Below, piece by piece: positions 1 to 10,793 of a DNA stretch of 64,000 nt. Every line of letters starts with the position of its first letter. Position 1 is the first letter of the stretch. The notes beneath the pieces are model-generated. The model saw only the letters and a list, made by a program, of their open reading frames with translations, made no database searches and was not told the origin of the DNA. The position numbers and the translations under genes were made by a program. Source of the stretch: Thraustochytrium sp. TN22 (Eukaryota > Sar > Bigyra > Thraustochytrida > Thraustochytriidae); NCBI GenBank assembly GCA_013306675.1, contig JABLUY010000094.1, forward strand, positions 1-64,000, read 5' to 3'.

Positions 1-760
1 TTGCCACAAGGGCCTCGGGATGGCAAACGTGGACGTCGGTGGGCGGTCCTGTTTCTTCAAGACCGTTCCGTTCTCCAGCATGGCCACCTGGCGCTACACA
101 AACAACCCCGCCCTCTCCAGCATGGCCACCTGGCGCTCAAAGCACGTGCAGGGAGGTTAAATGCCGGGCATGACGTCCGGGTCCTGCTCAGAGGGGTCGA
201 GCTGATGCACCAGCTCTCGCGGGCGTGCTGGTTGCGGTGGTGCTTGATGTCGAACTGCATCTGCATGGCGACGGTCTTGCCGAGGTGAGGTTCTGGGCTG
301 CATGCTGATGCCCTACGGGGAGATGAAGGCAATCTCGCCCTCCTTCTGGACACAGTGGAGCAGCTTGGAGTCGTCCTCGAACTCTCGGTGACGCTGAAGG
401 CCTTGATCTTGTCGGCGAAGGCGCCCAGGCCGGAGCGCGCGACGACCTCCGGTCCCTTGCTGAGCGCGGGCAGGTCGGCCTTGGGCTCGCGTGCGCGCAA
501 ATCGGCCACGACGTCCTCTTGATTCGAGTGTGCAAGGCACACCGGATCGTGGTCGCCGGAGCGCGCGCAGGGGGTCTCGTCCGGCGTGACTGCGTTCTCC
601 ATGAGGCGTACCAGGTCCTGGGCCTTGCGCTCCGAGTTGCCCGCCACGACGCGGCGAGGGAGGCACATTCATGGACCCCAGCTTCTTGACCTTGTTCCGT
701 CTGCGACTCATGGACCGGGACGATGGGCGTCTTGTGGGCCAGCGCCTCGCGCAGCTCCAT
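1..760 (-). pseudogene. broken minus-strand coding sequence, possibly TIR-type
   Basis: No intact gene covers this stretch, but protein-like text appears on the minus strand and moves between frames. From about 760 one frame reads MELREALAHKTPIVPVHE, which resembles the LREAL..PVIPV part of a TIR domain. From about 640 to 380 another frame carries RKAQDLVRLMENAVTPDE and AFADKIKAFSVTE. Near 345 a third frame ends in KEGEIAFISP and a stop, and around 270-165 there is KHHRNQHARELVHQLDP. At least three frame changes would be needed, so it reads as a decayed gene or one with unrecognised introns. The segment 75-140 holds a direct repeat of CTCCAGCATGGCCACCTGGC. Family assignment is weak. Because three TIR genes lie at the other end of the window, a TIR relic is plausible, but this is inference. 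Confidence 0.3.
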
Positions 761-884
761 CTGTACCTATCTGTCTGTGTGTCACGGACATTGGCCACCG
801 ACAGCTGAGTGCCAGTGACCTGACTTCCGAGGTCCGCGGCGACCTAACCGTCACTGGGCGCCGCCGCCGCGCCGCAGGTCGCGC

Positions 885-3647
885 ATGGAATCAAAGGCCA
901 GGCCGGGCACAGACCTCGATCGTACGGGAGGCGGGGCGCGCGGGGCCGGCGGCGGCGCGGCCGGCGGCGGCAGCATGGGCAGCAACGGGCATGGTGAGGC
1001 GCGGTGGTCGTGGGCGTTCGACTTCGAGCCGTACGAGATCCAGAAGCAGCTCATGGCGGAGCTCTTCGAGACGCTGGAGCGCGGGCAGGTGGGCATCTTC
1101 GAGTCGCCGACGGGATCCGGAAAGAGCCTGAGCATCATCTCGAGCGCGCTGCACTGGCTGCAGACGCGGCGCGACCGCGACGTGGCCCTCAAGGCGGAGG
1201 AGCCCGCGGCGGCGGCGGCGACCGCCGCAGAGCCCGACTGGGTGCGCGCCTTCTCCGCGCAGCAGCGCGCCGCGGAGGCGGAGGACGGCGCAAAGCGCAG
1301 GCGCCGCGAGCGCCGCGAGCGCGTAGAGCGGCGCCGGCAGGTGCCGCGGAACCTTAAGCGCGGGCGTGGCGAGGTCGTGATGACGACGGCGGCGTCGACG
1401 GCCGATGCCAAGGCCGCCAAGGGCGGGGACGCGAGCGACGAGGAGTTCGCGCTGGATGACTTTGTGGGCGAAGGTGATGCGAGCGAGGGCACGGATAACT
1501 GGCGGGCGCGGGCGTACGAGAGCGACGATGAGGCAGCGCTGGCGCACGCGAGCGATGATGAGGCGGAGGAAGACCTGGAGCCGCGCAAGATTTTCTTCTG
1601 CAGCCGCACGCACTCGCAGCTGTCGCAGTTCATGAACGAGGTGCGGCGCACCAAGTTCCGCACGTCGGTCTCGAGCGTGGCGCTCGGGTCGCGGCGGCAG
1701 CTGTGCACAAATGAGGCGGTGCGCGCGCTCGGGTCGGTCTCGCGCATCAACGACCGGTGCCTCGACCTGATTGACCGCGCGCGGCAGCAAAAGAAAGACG
1801 CGGGCGGATCGAAGAAGGGCGGGCGACCTCGCGGGCCGCCTTTGCATGTGCGCGGCGGGAGCGAGACGAACCGCACACCGGCGCGGTCGCTGTGCCCGCT
1901 GCTGGACAAGAACGGCGTCGGGCGCGTGCGCGACGAGATCCTGTACGAGGCGCGCGACATCGAGAGCGTGGGGGACCTGGCGCGCGAGGAGAAGGCGTGC
2001 GGGTACTACGCGTCCCGCGCGGCGGTGCGCGAGGCCGAGCTTGTGGCGCTGCCGTACTCGATGCTGCTGCACCGCAAGACGCGCGAGTCGCTGGGCATTA
2101 AGCTCAAGGGCAACGTGGTGATTTGCGACGAGGCGCACAACGTGATCGAGGCCATCAACGAGGCGCACAGTGTCTCGCTGACGCTGGAGGAGGTAACGCG
2201 TGCGCGCGCGGACCTGACGGCGTACCGCGACCGCTTCCGTACGCGGCTCAAGCCGGCCAACAAGGTGTCTGTGAATTCGCTGCTGCTCATGGTGGGCGGC
2301 CTGCACGCCTTCATGCAACGGCGCGCTGAGAAGGGCGGCGAGGCGGTCGTTTCGTGCGGCGCGCTCGTGCTGGAGGCCAACGTGGACCACGTGAACCTCT
2401 TCCCTCTGCTGCGCTTCTTGGAGGCGAGCCGGCTCGCCGACAAGCTGCGTGGGTTTGCGGACAAGTACATGGCCCCGGCGGCTGAGGTTGGCGTGCACGT
2501 GCACGCTGTCGCTGGTGGCCACGGCAGCAGCGGCGGCGGCAGCGGCAGCGGTGGGGACCGCAAGCGTGTGCGCGCCGAGGGCCCGAGTCGCGGGCGCACG
2601 GCCGGCACGGCGGGCGGCGGTCGGCACCCGGCCAGCCTGCGGCCCGTGCAGGCGTTCCTTGAGGGTCTGAGCAACACGGAGGCGGATGGCAAGGTGCTGG
2701 TGGTGGCGGAGGGCCCGCGGACGAGCATGAAATTTCTCATGTTGAACCCGGGCACGCACTTCCGCGAGATCGTGGATCAGGCGCACGCCGTCGTGCTGGC
2801 GGGCGGCACCATGAAACCGACGGCGGACGTGGAGACGCAGCTTTTCGGGCACCTGGACCGCGAGCGCGTGCGGCTGTTCTCGTGCGGGCATGTCATTCCG
2901 CCAGAAAACATGCGGTGCCTTTGCCTCAAGAGCGGCCCGACGCGGACGCCGCTGGAGCTCACGTTCGCGAACCGGTCGCAGCCGGCCGTCATGGACGAGA
3001 TCGCTCGCGTCCTGGTAAACCTGTGCACGCTTGTGCCGCATGGTCTCGTTGTGTTTTTGCCGTCGTACGCATACGCGGACTCGCTCTTTTCGCGGTGGCG
3101 CGCCGCCAAGCAGTGGGAGCGCCTCGAGGCGAAGAAGACGGTGTTTTGCGACACGCGCGACGCGGCGCAGGCGGATCGCCTGCTGGAGCGGTTCGCGTCA
3201 GCAGCCGGCACTGAGCGCGGGGCGCTGCTCTTCTCGGTGGTGGGAGGTAAGCTGTCGGAGGGCATCAACTTCAAGGACGACCTGGCGCGGTGCGTGGTCA
3301 TGGTGGGGCTTCCGTTTCCGAACGCCGCCGACCCAGAGCTCAAGGCGAAGATGGCCTACCTGGACACGCAGCGCAAGAGCATCACGAGTCGAGAATTCTA
3401 CGAAAACCTGTGCATGAAGGCGGTGAACCAGTGCATCGGGCGCGCCATTCGCCACCGCGGCGACTTCGCGTCGGTGGTCTTGCTGGATGCCCGTTATGCG
3501 CGAGCAGGCATTGCTGCCAAGCTACCCAAGTGGATCGTTGGCGACCAGCTCGCGTGCCCGCCGCACTTTGGCGCCTTTGTCTTGGAGCTGAGGCGCTTTT
3601 ACAGCTCACACGCCGCGCGCCAGGCGGCACGTGATGAGAAAAGATAG
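885..3647 (+). CDS. CHL1/DDX11: DDX11/CHL1-family iron-sulfur DNA helicase
   Basis: This 920-residue protein is a superfamily 2 XPD-like 5'-3' DNA helicase of the DDX11/CHL1 branch, which acts in sister-chromatid cohesion and replication-fork processing in the nucleus. Walker A (SPTGSGKS) is near residue 74 and the DEAH box (CDEAHN) near 415. Motif VI (QCIGRAIRH) is near 850. Four cysteines fit the 4Fe-4S cluster: LCTNEA, NDRCLD, SLCPLL and KACGYY. DDX11 hallmarks include FFCSRTHSQLSQF, SCGHVIPPEN, SVVGGKLSEGINF and ENLCMKAVNQ. An acidic and basic insert at about residues 100-230 matches the DDX11-specific insertion, and a Gly/Ser-rich insert lies near 545-565. Translation could start at 885 or at the next in-frame ATG (975); the upstream residues are Gly-rich and may be dispensable. 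No intron is visible. Confidence 0.95.
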   Translation: MESKARPGTDLDRTGGGARGAGGGAAGGGSMGSNGHGEARWSWAFDFEPYEIQKQLMAELFETLERGQVGIFESPTGSGKSLSIISSALHWLQTRRDRDVALKAEEPAAAAATAAEPDWVRAFSAQQRAAEAEDGAKRRRRERRERVERRRQVPRNLKRGRGEVVMTTAASTADAKAAKGGDASDEEFALDDFVGEGDASEGTDNWRARAYESDDEAALAHASDDEAEEDLEPRKIFFCSRTHSQLSQFMNEVRRTKFRTSVSSVALGSRRQLCTNEAVRALGSVSRINDRCLDLIDRARQQKKDAGGSKKGGRPRGPPLHVRGGSETNRTPARSLCPLLDKNGVGRVRDEILYEARDIESVGDLAREEKACGYYASRAAVREAELVALPYSMLLHRKTRESLGIKLKGNVVICDEAHNVIEAINEAHSVSLTLEEVTRARADLTAYRDRFRTRLKPANKVSVNSLLLMVGGLHAFMQRRAEKGGEAVVSCGALVLEANVDHVNLFPLLRFLEASRLADKLRGFADKYMAPAAEVGVHVHAVAGGHGSSGGGSGSGGDRKRVRAEGPSRGRTAGTAGGGRHPASLRPVQAFLEGLSNTEADGKVLVVAEGPRTSMKFLMLNPGTHFREIVDQAHAVVLAGGTMKPTADVETQLFGHLDRERVRLFSCGHVIPPENMRCLCLKSGPTRTPLELTFANRSQPAVMDEIARVLVNLCTLVPHGLVVFLPSYAYADSLFSRWRAAKQWERLEAKKTVFCDTRDAAQADRLLERFASAAGTERGALLFSVVGGKLSEGINFKDDLARCVVMVGLPFPNAADPELKAKMAYLDTQRKSITSREFYENLCMKAVNQCIGRAIRHRGDFASVVLLDARYARAGIAAKLPKWIVGDQLACPPHFGAFVLELRRFYSSHAARQAARDEKR

Positions 3648-4110
3648 TACTAGGCCTAGGCATGTAAATAAAACGGCGCCTGTCTGACGGTGCGTCGCCA
3701 GCCAGAGCTGCAAATTGGCGGCCGGCAGCTATCAGTCACTGACTGTGAGTGTCGCGCATGCATCGCAGACCGGGATCGCCGACCCAAATCCTTGGTGACG
3801 CAGCAAGCATGGGCCATCTGGCACTCGGGCTTTGGCGCCGCATCACCAAGGCACTAGCTGACGCAAAGTGGCACCAGGCAGCACCTGTACCAGCACAAGC
3901 AATAGCCAAAATAAAGGCCCTCTCTCCTTCTTCGACAACCAAAAAACCAAGGGAGCAGATTGGCCAGTCAATGAGGTGCATTCTGGGACCCAATGAGGCT
4001 GTGAAATGATTGGCTCGTTGGCAAGCAGAAAGGCTTCCGGCCACGAGCAAGGTCATCGCAGGCAGCGGCACTGCGGGGCAGGCCCCATCGCCCTTGGCCG
4101 TAAGATAGGC
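3648..4110. other. spacer between convergent genes
   Basis: This is the 3' spacer between the DDX11-like gene and the convergent elongase gene. It holds an AATAAA-like hexamer about 20 bp after the helicase stop. An 86-codon frame at 3749-4009 has no recognisable content and is not supported as a gene. Confidence 0.6.
3667..3672 (+). terminator. possible polyadenylation hexamer AATAAA
   Basis: AATAAA occurs 20 bp downstream of the DDX11-like stop codon, in a locally AT-richer stretch. The position fits a poly(A) signal, but such signals are loosely conserved in protists. Confidence 0.35.
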
Positions 4111-5208
4111 TCACTGGTTCTTCTTGGCGGCGGACGTCTTGCTCTTCTTGCTGCTGTCGGCGGTGATGATCTTGAAGAGGATCTGCAAGAAAAGCAGAAA
4201 GTAGGAGAAGTACATGACGACGCCGGACTTGAAGGAAACCTCAGAGGTGGAGCAGGGGAGGCCCTCCTCATTGTAGAGGTAGATCTTGACGCAGATCCAA
4301 ATGCCGAGCACCATCTGCAGGAGCTGCAGCAGGGTGACGGTGTAACGCGGGATGAAGGACGGCCACATGCGCACAGCCGCGAGCGCGTAGTAGAGGTACA
4401 TGATGCTGTGCACCGTGTAGTTCATGGCGATGAAGTAGAGGCCGGCACTGGACTGCGAGGCGTACGACTGCCAGACGTAGAGCAGCACGGTGAAGTGGTG
4501 GTACCAGTGCAGCAGCACGAGCGGCTTCTTGCGCAGCACAATGAAGACGGTGTCGATGAGCTCCGGGATCTTGGAGATGATGAAGAGGAAGGACCAGAGG
4601 CCAACAGCGCCGGCGCCAAAGGTGTTGGCCACGGGAGCGCAGATGGAGTGGTAGAGGCCGTGCTGCTGGATGGTGAGCAGCAGGTGCGGCACGCAGCGCA
4701 TGACGCCGATGAAGCTGAAGCCGGAGAGGAAGAGGTTCCAGAGCACGAGCGGCGCGGTGAGCTTCATGGCCGGCAGGCACGACATGAGCTGGCGGCCCAG
4801 GAAAATGCCCACCAGGTACACGATGGAGCAAATGATGGGGATCTGGTAGTACTCGCGCATGTAGTACGAGAGCGGCGACCCGTCAAAGGTGGACTCCCAC
4901 TCAAACGGGTACAGCGGCTTGAGCGCCGGCTCCATCTGCCAGGTGGCCTGGAAGGGGTAGTCTTCCCCGGCGCTCTGAATGACGAAATGGGTCGCGTTCT
5001 TGGGCTTGACCGTGTTGCTCCACGCGTGCTCCCACGCGTTGAAGGCGTCATGGATCCAGTCGCCGGTCGGCCTGTACTCGCGCGGCATGAGCACGTCCTC
5101 GCGCTGGAACAGCGGCCGCGCGCGCTCCATGTACTCCATCACGATCGGCTCCGCCTTGTCCAGGTACGGCTGCGCGAGCTCGCGCCACTTCATGAGCGCC
5201 TCCTCCAT
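4111..5208 (-). CDS. ELO-family very-long-chain fatty acid elongase (3-ketoacyl-CoA synthase)
   Basis: This 365-residue ER membrane protein should condense malonyl-CoA with long-chain acyl-CoA, the first step of fatty acid elongation. The ELO signatures are KIPELIDT (213-220), the histidine box HWYHH (234-238), NYTVHSIMYLYY (263-274) and TLLQLLQ (292-298). About seven hydrophobic segments lie between 123 and 349. The last four residues are KKNQ, a textbook KKXX ER-retrieval signal. The protein is longer than the usual 270-300 residues because about 95 residues precede the conserved FEWE..FD region. The start at 5208 is the first ATG, directly after a CCG/CGG trinucleotide run. In thraustochytrids this family supplies PUFA elongation; substrate specificity cannot be read from the sequence. 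It is divergent from the lipid-binding gene at 6637. Confidence 0.93.
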   Translation of the reverse strand: MEEALMKWRELAQPYLDKAEPIVMEYMERARPLFQREDVLMPREYRPTGDWIHDAFNAWEHAWSNTVKPKNATHFVIQSAGEDYPFQATWQMEPALKPLYPFEWESTFDGSPLSYYMREYYQIPIICSIVYLVGIFLGRQLMSCLPAMKLTAPLVLWNLFLSGFSFIGVMRCVPHLLLTIQQHGLYHSICAPVANTFGAGAVGLWSFLFIISKIPELIDTVFIVLRKKPLVLLHWYHHFTVLLYVWQSYASQSSAGLYFIAMNYTVHSIMYLYYALAAVRMWPSFIPRYTVTLLQLLQMVLGIWICVKIYLYNEEGLPCSTSEVSFKSGVVMYFSYFLLFLQILFKIITADSSKKSKTSAAKKNQ

Positions 5209-6636
5209 GTTTCAAAAAAACCGCCGCGGCTCCCCGCCGCCGCCGCCGCCGCCGCTGCTGCTGCCGCCGCCGCTGCCGCCGCCGCCGCCGCTGCCGCGCG
5301 AGCGTCTGCGCGTGGTGAGGCAAGGGGCCAGGCGCGGGCGCGGGCGATCGTACTTTGCTTGCCTGCCCGCCTGGCTCATCATGATGGCGCCTGCCAATCT
5401 TGAGAGCCTGCGCGTGCTCGTTCGAAATGAACAACTTTCACTTGGCGGCCGGCGCCGCCCCCTTGCGCGCAAGCGCGCCTCCGCATTCTCCACTTGCGCG
5501 CGCGCCCTCGCTGCCCTTTGCAGAAAGCAGAAAAGCGTCGCCGCCATCATCGCGGTCCTCCTGCTCGTGCTCGTGCTCATCGTCGGGCCCCACTCCGCGC
5601 TCGAGCTCGCCGCGCCCGGGCTCGACCAATACCAATTCGGGCGGAGGCCGCGGGCGGCGCCGCGCCGGGCGCGCCGCCGCGGGCGCCGGCAAGGCCGCCG
5701 CGCGGCCTGGCGGGCGGGGGAAGGAGGTCAGCGGTCGAGCTCAGCAAGGACGCGCAGAGGCGGAGGGAGACGAGGAACGGGGCCGCGGTCACGGCGGCGA
5801 CGAGCGCGGCGCGGGCTGCGGCAGCGGCGCGGAGGACGCGCCGAGCACGACGACGGAGGAGAAGTGGACGCCGCCCCGGCTTCGATGTGGACGGAGACCG
5901 CTCGAGATCCTTGAACGTGGAGTTCAGGCCGGGCGCGGCGGCGGCGGTGGCCAGGTAGGTTTCGTCTTGATCACTCACCGATGAGCGGTAGATTTGAGGC
6001 GCAGACGCGCGGAGACCTCGATTTGATCTCGCAGCAAAAAAGCTCGCACTGCAGCCCCAGCAGTTTTCATTCGTGCAGTGGGAGGCATCAGCCGGCAGCG
6101 GCGAGCCTGAGGTGGACGGCGTCGTGGCTGAAGCGAGCGGCGTCGGGTTGCCAGCGAGCGAGCTAGCTAAGTTAGTTCGACCAGTCGCTCGCTGCGCCTG
6201 CGCGGTGGTGGTGGTGGTGGTGGTACCGGGTAGTAACAAGAGCTTGACACGACACGGCCAGCTCGTCGAGGAGGTCAGCTCGGGCTCCGACCCGGCGGCC
6301 AGCGGCGCGGCGGACGTGCGTCTCAGCACAGGGGCGCAGAGGCCACCAAACCCCGTCGGCGCGTCGTCGTCTCCTCGCGGCGCGACGCGGCGCGCGAGCC
6401 CGCGCGAGCAGCGGCGAGGGAGCCCGCGCGCGCGGCGAACGCCGCGGCGCTGAGCCTGGGCTCGAGCGCGGAAGCGAGGCGGAGGCGCAAGCTTGGCGGC
6501 GAGCTTGGATCCATTTCGAACGCGCGGCTCGGCTCGGCGGCGCGCGACGGAGCTGAGCGGCGGCGGCGGCGGCGCGGCGGCGGCGGAGCGCGGCGCGGCG
6601 CGGCGTGGCGTGGCGTGGTGTGGCGCGGCGGCGCCC
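5209..6636. other. bidirectional upstream region with GC trinucleotide runs
   Basis: This is the shared 5' region of the divergent elongase and Sec14-like genes. Runs of CCG/GCC occur at about 5226-5296, just upstream of the elongase ATG, and of GGC/GCG at about 6555-6635, just upstream of the other start. A short (GGT)n run lies near 6208-6225. Long open frames here are a by-product of the high GC content. No TATA box was convincing. Confidence 0.5.
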
Positions 6637-6984
6637 ATGTCGGGCCCGTCGGGCAGCACGCGGTCCGGCCGCGTGGTGTACTCGCGGCGCAAGAGCCCGC
6701 GCGGCGGCGATGGCGCGCTGGGCGCGGATAAGCTGAGCGCGCAGGTGGCGTCTGCGATGGGCGTGCGGCTGGTGTGCGAGGTGGAGGAGAACTCGTTCAT
6801 GCGCGACAAGGTTGTGCAGATGAGCACCTTTGGCTTCTCCGGCAAGCGCGGCGTGAGCGACAGTTTCAAGCTGGCGGACACGCAGATCGGATCGGTGTGG
6901 AAGCCGCGCATCCTGCTCATCACCATGTCGTCGGTGCTGCTGTTCTCGAACCGCAAGCGTGTCAGCTCGGGGTCGACGTCGTCG

Positions 6985-7020
<36 letters not shown>

Positions 7021-9909
7021 TCATCCACCGCAACCACGTCGCCGTCGCGGGCGGCGAGCGGCAGCCACGGGAACGCGCACGGCGACGAGGATAGCAGCGA
7101 TCCGAGCAGCAGCTCGCGGTCGCTCGGCCTGGACGCCGTGGGCGGGCGCCTCATTGAGCAGGCCGAGGAGGTGAAGACGACCATTCCGATGGAGGATGTG
7201 GCGTTCGTGAGCCAGTTCCACGACCTCAAAGCCACCAAGGACTTCATCTTGCAGATCCGCGCCACGCCCGTCACGGGCGTCACGCGCACGCACCTGTTTC
7301 GAGTCAAGTCGCAGGAGAAGCTGGACGAGATCATGGACCAGCTCGAGACGGCGCTCAAGGCGTACCGGTCGGCCGTGGAGGCGCTCAAGGACGGGCTCAT
7401 CACGGGGGGCGACTCGAAGAACGCCTTCCAGCCCATGCTGCTCACGCGCGCGCCAGCCGGCGTGGCGGGCCAGCCGCCGCGCGACGAGGTCGTGCTCTCG
7501 CGCGACCTCACGTGGAACACGCCCGTCACCGTGCGGGGCCTGGCCGAGACCGACACGCTGCGGCTCTACGTGCTCGGCCCCAAGGGCGCCGCGTACTGCG
7601 TGCAGCTGCGCCCCATGCACGTGCGCGCCGCGCAGCGGCTGGCCAAGCTCCGCCTGGATCAGCAGCAGCAGAAGCATTCGCAGCAAGAGCAGAAGCGAGG
7701 GCTGCTGCAACAGCGGCGTGGGGGCCGCGGGCGCCGGGCCAACACGGGCGAGGAGGACGACGGCGCGGAGGCGGAGGCGGAGGAGGACACCGGCGAGGGC
7801 GCCTTTCTTCGCGGCGACGTCATCGGCACCGAGAAGGCGCGGCCCATCTCGCTGTGCTTCGACGCGACGCTGAGCGCCGACGAGGCCTCCGACACCGCCA
7901 AGACCACCTCGCTGCCGGAGGTATCCACCACGGAGGTGCACAACGAGCCGGGCGAGCGCGCGCTCCTGCTCAAGGTCAAGGAAACCTCGATTGTGGCGGT
8001 CGTGGCTGCCCTGGTGCTCGTGGCCGTGGCGCTGCCGCAGTGGTGCTTCCAGCGCCAGTACGTTCTCACGCTCCTGGCCATTCCAGTGACCGCCGCCATG
8101 CTCTTTGTGCGCGGCGCGCAGCAGCACAAGACGCTGACGGGCGGGCCGGATGTTGACGAGGCCGCGGCCGCGAACAAGCGCAAGAACGCTACCGAGGCGC
8201 TCAAGGTGCACCGCCTCGAGCTTCGTCTGCTGCGCTGCTGCGAGGGCCTGGTCGCCGGCGCCATGGAGCCGGACCAGACCGAGGACGACCTCCTGCGGAC
8301 CGTGGAGGAGCGCGTCAACGCCGGCAACGGCGGCGGCGGCGACGACGACCCCGGACTGGCCAGGGACTCGTCCAAGCGCCAGCTGAGCGCCATCATCCCG
8401 GACTCGGACGAGAAGGGTATCGAGGAGCTCCTGCAGGCGCTCTCGGGCGCCTTCGATGAGAACCTCACGGACGAGGACTGCCCGAAGAAGTGGTTCGACG
8501 CCACGGACAACAACCCCAAGGACGCGCTGCGCCAGTGGCGCGACTCGCTCACCTGGCGCCGCGAGCAGGACGTCGACCGCGTCCTGGAAAAGCCGCAGCC
8601 AGACTTTTTTCGCATCAAGAAGCGCTTCCCGCACCGCTGGTTTGGCACCGACTCGGAGGGCCACCTCGTCACCCTGGAGCGCTTCACCAACGTCAAGCAG
8701 AACGTTGATGACCTCAAGAAGGCCGGCGTGGGGCCGGACGAGTTCGCCGCGCACTGCGTCTTCATGAACGAGTACTGGATCAAGAACCGCCTCACCAAGA
8801 CTGGCCGCCTCAACAAGATCATCGACCTCAAGGGCTTTGGCATCTCGCAGCTCACTCGTGAGGTCATCAACTACTTCCAGCCCATGAACCACGCCATGCA
8901 GCAGTACCCGGAGCTCATCATCAAGGTCTACGTCATCAACGCGCCCGGCTCCTTCCGCTTTATCTGGGGCATGGTCTCGCCCTTCCTCGCCAAGAAGACC
9001 ACGGAGAAGATCAACTTCCCCTCCGGCAGCGACGAGAAGCTCAAGGCGCTCCTGCGCAGCATGATGGACCCGGGCATCCTCCCCACCGAGTACGGCGGCG
9101 ACTACGACGGCGATTGGCGCGAGATCCCTCTCGAGCGCAAGATTGCCGCTTCCATCCGCAAGCTGAACGAAACCAAGGGCGTCGAGTCGCGGGAGGACTG
9201 GGCCCCGGACGACCTCCCCGGCAAGAATGGCATTCCGGCCGAAGTCGCCGACATGACGGGCTCTGCAGCCGCCCAGGCCGACACGGACGACGCCGACCCC
9301 CACGCGGACAAGGCCAACCCGGCGCGCGACGGCAGCTCTGCTTCCTACGCCAGCAGCGCTGCCGGCCCCGAGGACGACGACACCGTCATGGATCTCACCC
9401 GCATCGACAGGCTCGCCGGCAGCTGGACCGTCAACACGAGCGAGAGCCAGAGCATGGACCCCATCCTCGAGCTTCAGAATATCCACTACGCCAAGCGCGC
9501 CATCGCCAGGCGCCTCACCACCTACCAGTCCGTCACTGTCAAGCGCGCCAACGGCCGCCGCCACATTCACATCTCTACCAAGGCAGGCCCGGTCACCAAC
9601 ATCGCCCAGGGCTACCTCAACTCTGGTCACGAGGAGTTTGCCTCCATGGAGGCCACCGAGGACGCAGAGGTCGGCATCGCCGACGACGCCGTCGTCATCT
9701 CCTCCGTCGCCGTCCCCGCGCACCTCAAGGATCAAGTCGCAGGGCCCTGCCTCCAACTCGACTTTTCTCTCAGCAACGGCGACCACCGCCTCGTGCACCA
9801 CGGCCTGCACCGCAACTCCGAAAACAAGAAGGTCATGTCCATCCAGTACACCCGTGCCAAGGACTCCAAGACCACCACTGTCATTCTCGTCGCGGACCGC
9901 ACGGCCTGA
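6637..9909 (+). CDS. PH-like / membrane hairpin / Sec14 (CRAL-TRIO) / FABP-like lipid-binding fusion
   Basis: This is a predicted membrane-attached lipid-transfer protein of 1,090 residues. A split PH-like domain lies at about 43-108 and 179-262, interrupted by a Thr/Ser-rich loop encoded by an ACG repeat. A Gln-rich and acidic linker follows, then two hydrophobic helices at about 452-492, for example IVAVVAALVLVAVALP. A CRAL-TRIO/Sec14 domain spans about 612-828 with IIDLKGFGISQLTREVINYF and KVYVINAPGSFRFIWGMVSPFL. The C-terminal 170 residues begin LAGSWTVNTSES and resemble the start of intracellular fatty-acid-binding proteins. The frame opens upstream at a TTG, but the first ATG is at 6637. 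The Sec14 call is firm; the PH call is probable; the FABP call rests on pattern only. Its neighbour is a divergent fatty acid elongase, which fits a lipid theme. Confidence 0.85.
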
Positions 9910-10089
9910 GTCTCAGTCAGCCAAGCTCACCTTGAGTCTCAGTCAGCCACGCTGACCTTGAGTCTCAGTCAGCCAAGCTAACCTTGAGTCCCAGCCAGCC
10001 AAGCTAACCTTGAGTCCCAGCCAGCCAAGCTAACCTTGAGTCCCAGCCAGCCAAGCTAACCTTGAGTCCCAGCCAGCCAAGCTAACCTT
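9908..10089 (+). repeat. 26-bp tandem repeat, 7 copies
   Basis: Seven head-to-tail copies of a 26-bp unit (GAGTCYCAGYCAGCCAAGCT + AACCTT) begin inside the stop codon of the Sec14-like gene. The first three copies have GTCTCAGTC and the last four GTCCCAGCC, so the array grew by at least two expansion events. It would lie in the 3' UTR. Confidence 0.95.
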
Positions 10090-10748
10090 TCGTAAAGTAG
10101 ATATCCCCGTCCACGTAGCTTTGCTCCGAAGAAGACCTCCTCCCAAGAAAAAGCCTGCTCCGGGGACCAAGAAGCGCGCTCAGTTCGAAGCAAGAAGCAG
10201 CCTTCTCGCGCTGTTCTGTCACCGCAACGTCTCGCACCAGCTCCACTGCCACTCACATTCAGCCACCGATCCATCAACGAGCCCGTTCGGCGCCGTCCAG
10301 CCCAACGACACGCACGTTCACCTTCTTTCGCGCCGTACATCCGCGCTGCTCGCAGGGTCCGCATCCTCCCAGGCGCCCCTCCCGGCTCAGAGCTCTCCAG
10401 CCGCCGGCCGCTCCCTCTCCTCGTCCCCGCGCCCATGCTCCGCGCCCTCCTGCGCGTCCTCCGCCGCGCCCTGCTTGCGCCTAGAGACGGCCTGCATCCG
10501 TCCCGCCCTCGCGCGCGGCGCCGCGGCCCGGCCGCCGCCCTCGCCGCCGCCGTCTCCGCTTCGGCGGCGCGGCGCGCCACGGCCGCCGGGCGGCGCTCGC
10601 TCCTCCCTCCCGCTCGCCCGCTCGCCCGCGCGCCCGCCGCCGCGCGGGTGGCGCCGAACCGCGGCAAACCGCGTGCGAGCGCCGACATCGCGAAGCGACC
10701 ATGCCCGCGGCAGCTGCAAACCCACCAGGCTCTCCACGCGCGCGTGCA

Positions 10749-10793
<45 letters not shown>

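Noticed and set aside
891-3041. 716-residue antisense frame over the DDX11-like gene
   Set aside because: Composition is His/Arg/Val-rich, it has no domain, and it mirrors a well-supported helicase on the other strand.
7021-9810. 929-residue antisense frame over the Sec14-like gene
   Set aside because: A GC-rich shadow of the real gene; repetitive Val/Leu/Gly/Arg text.
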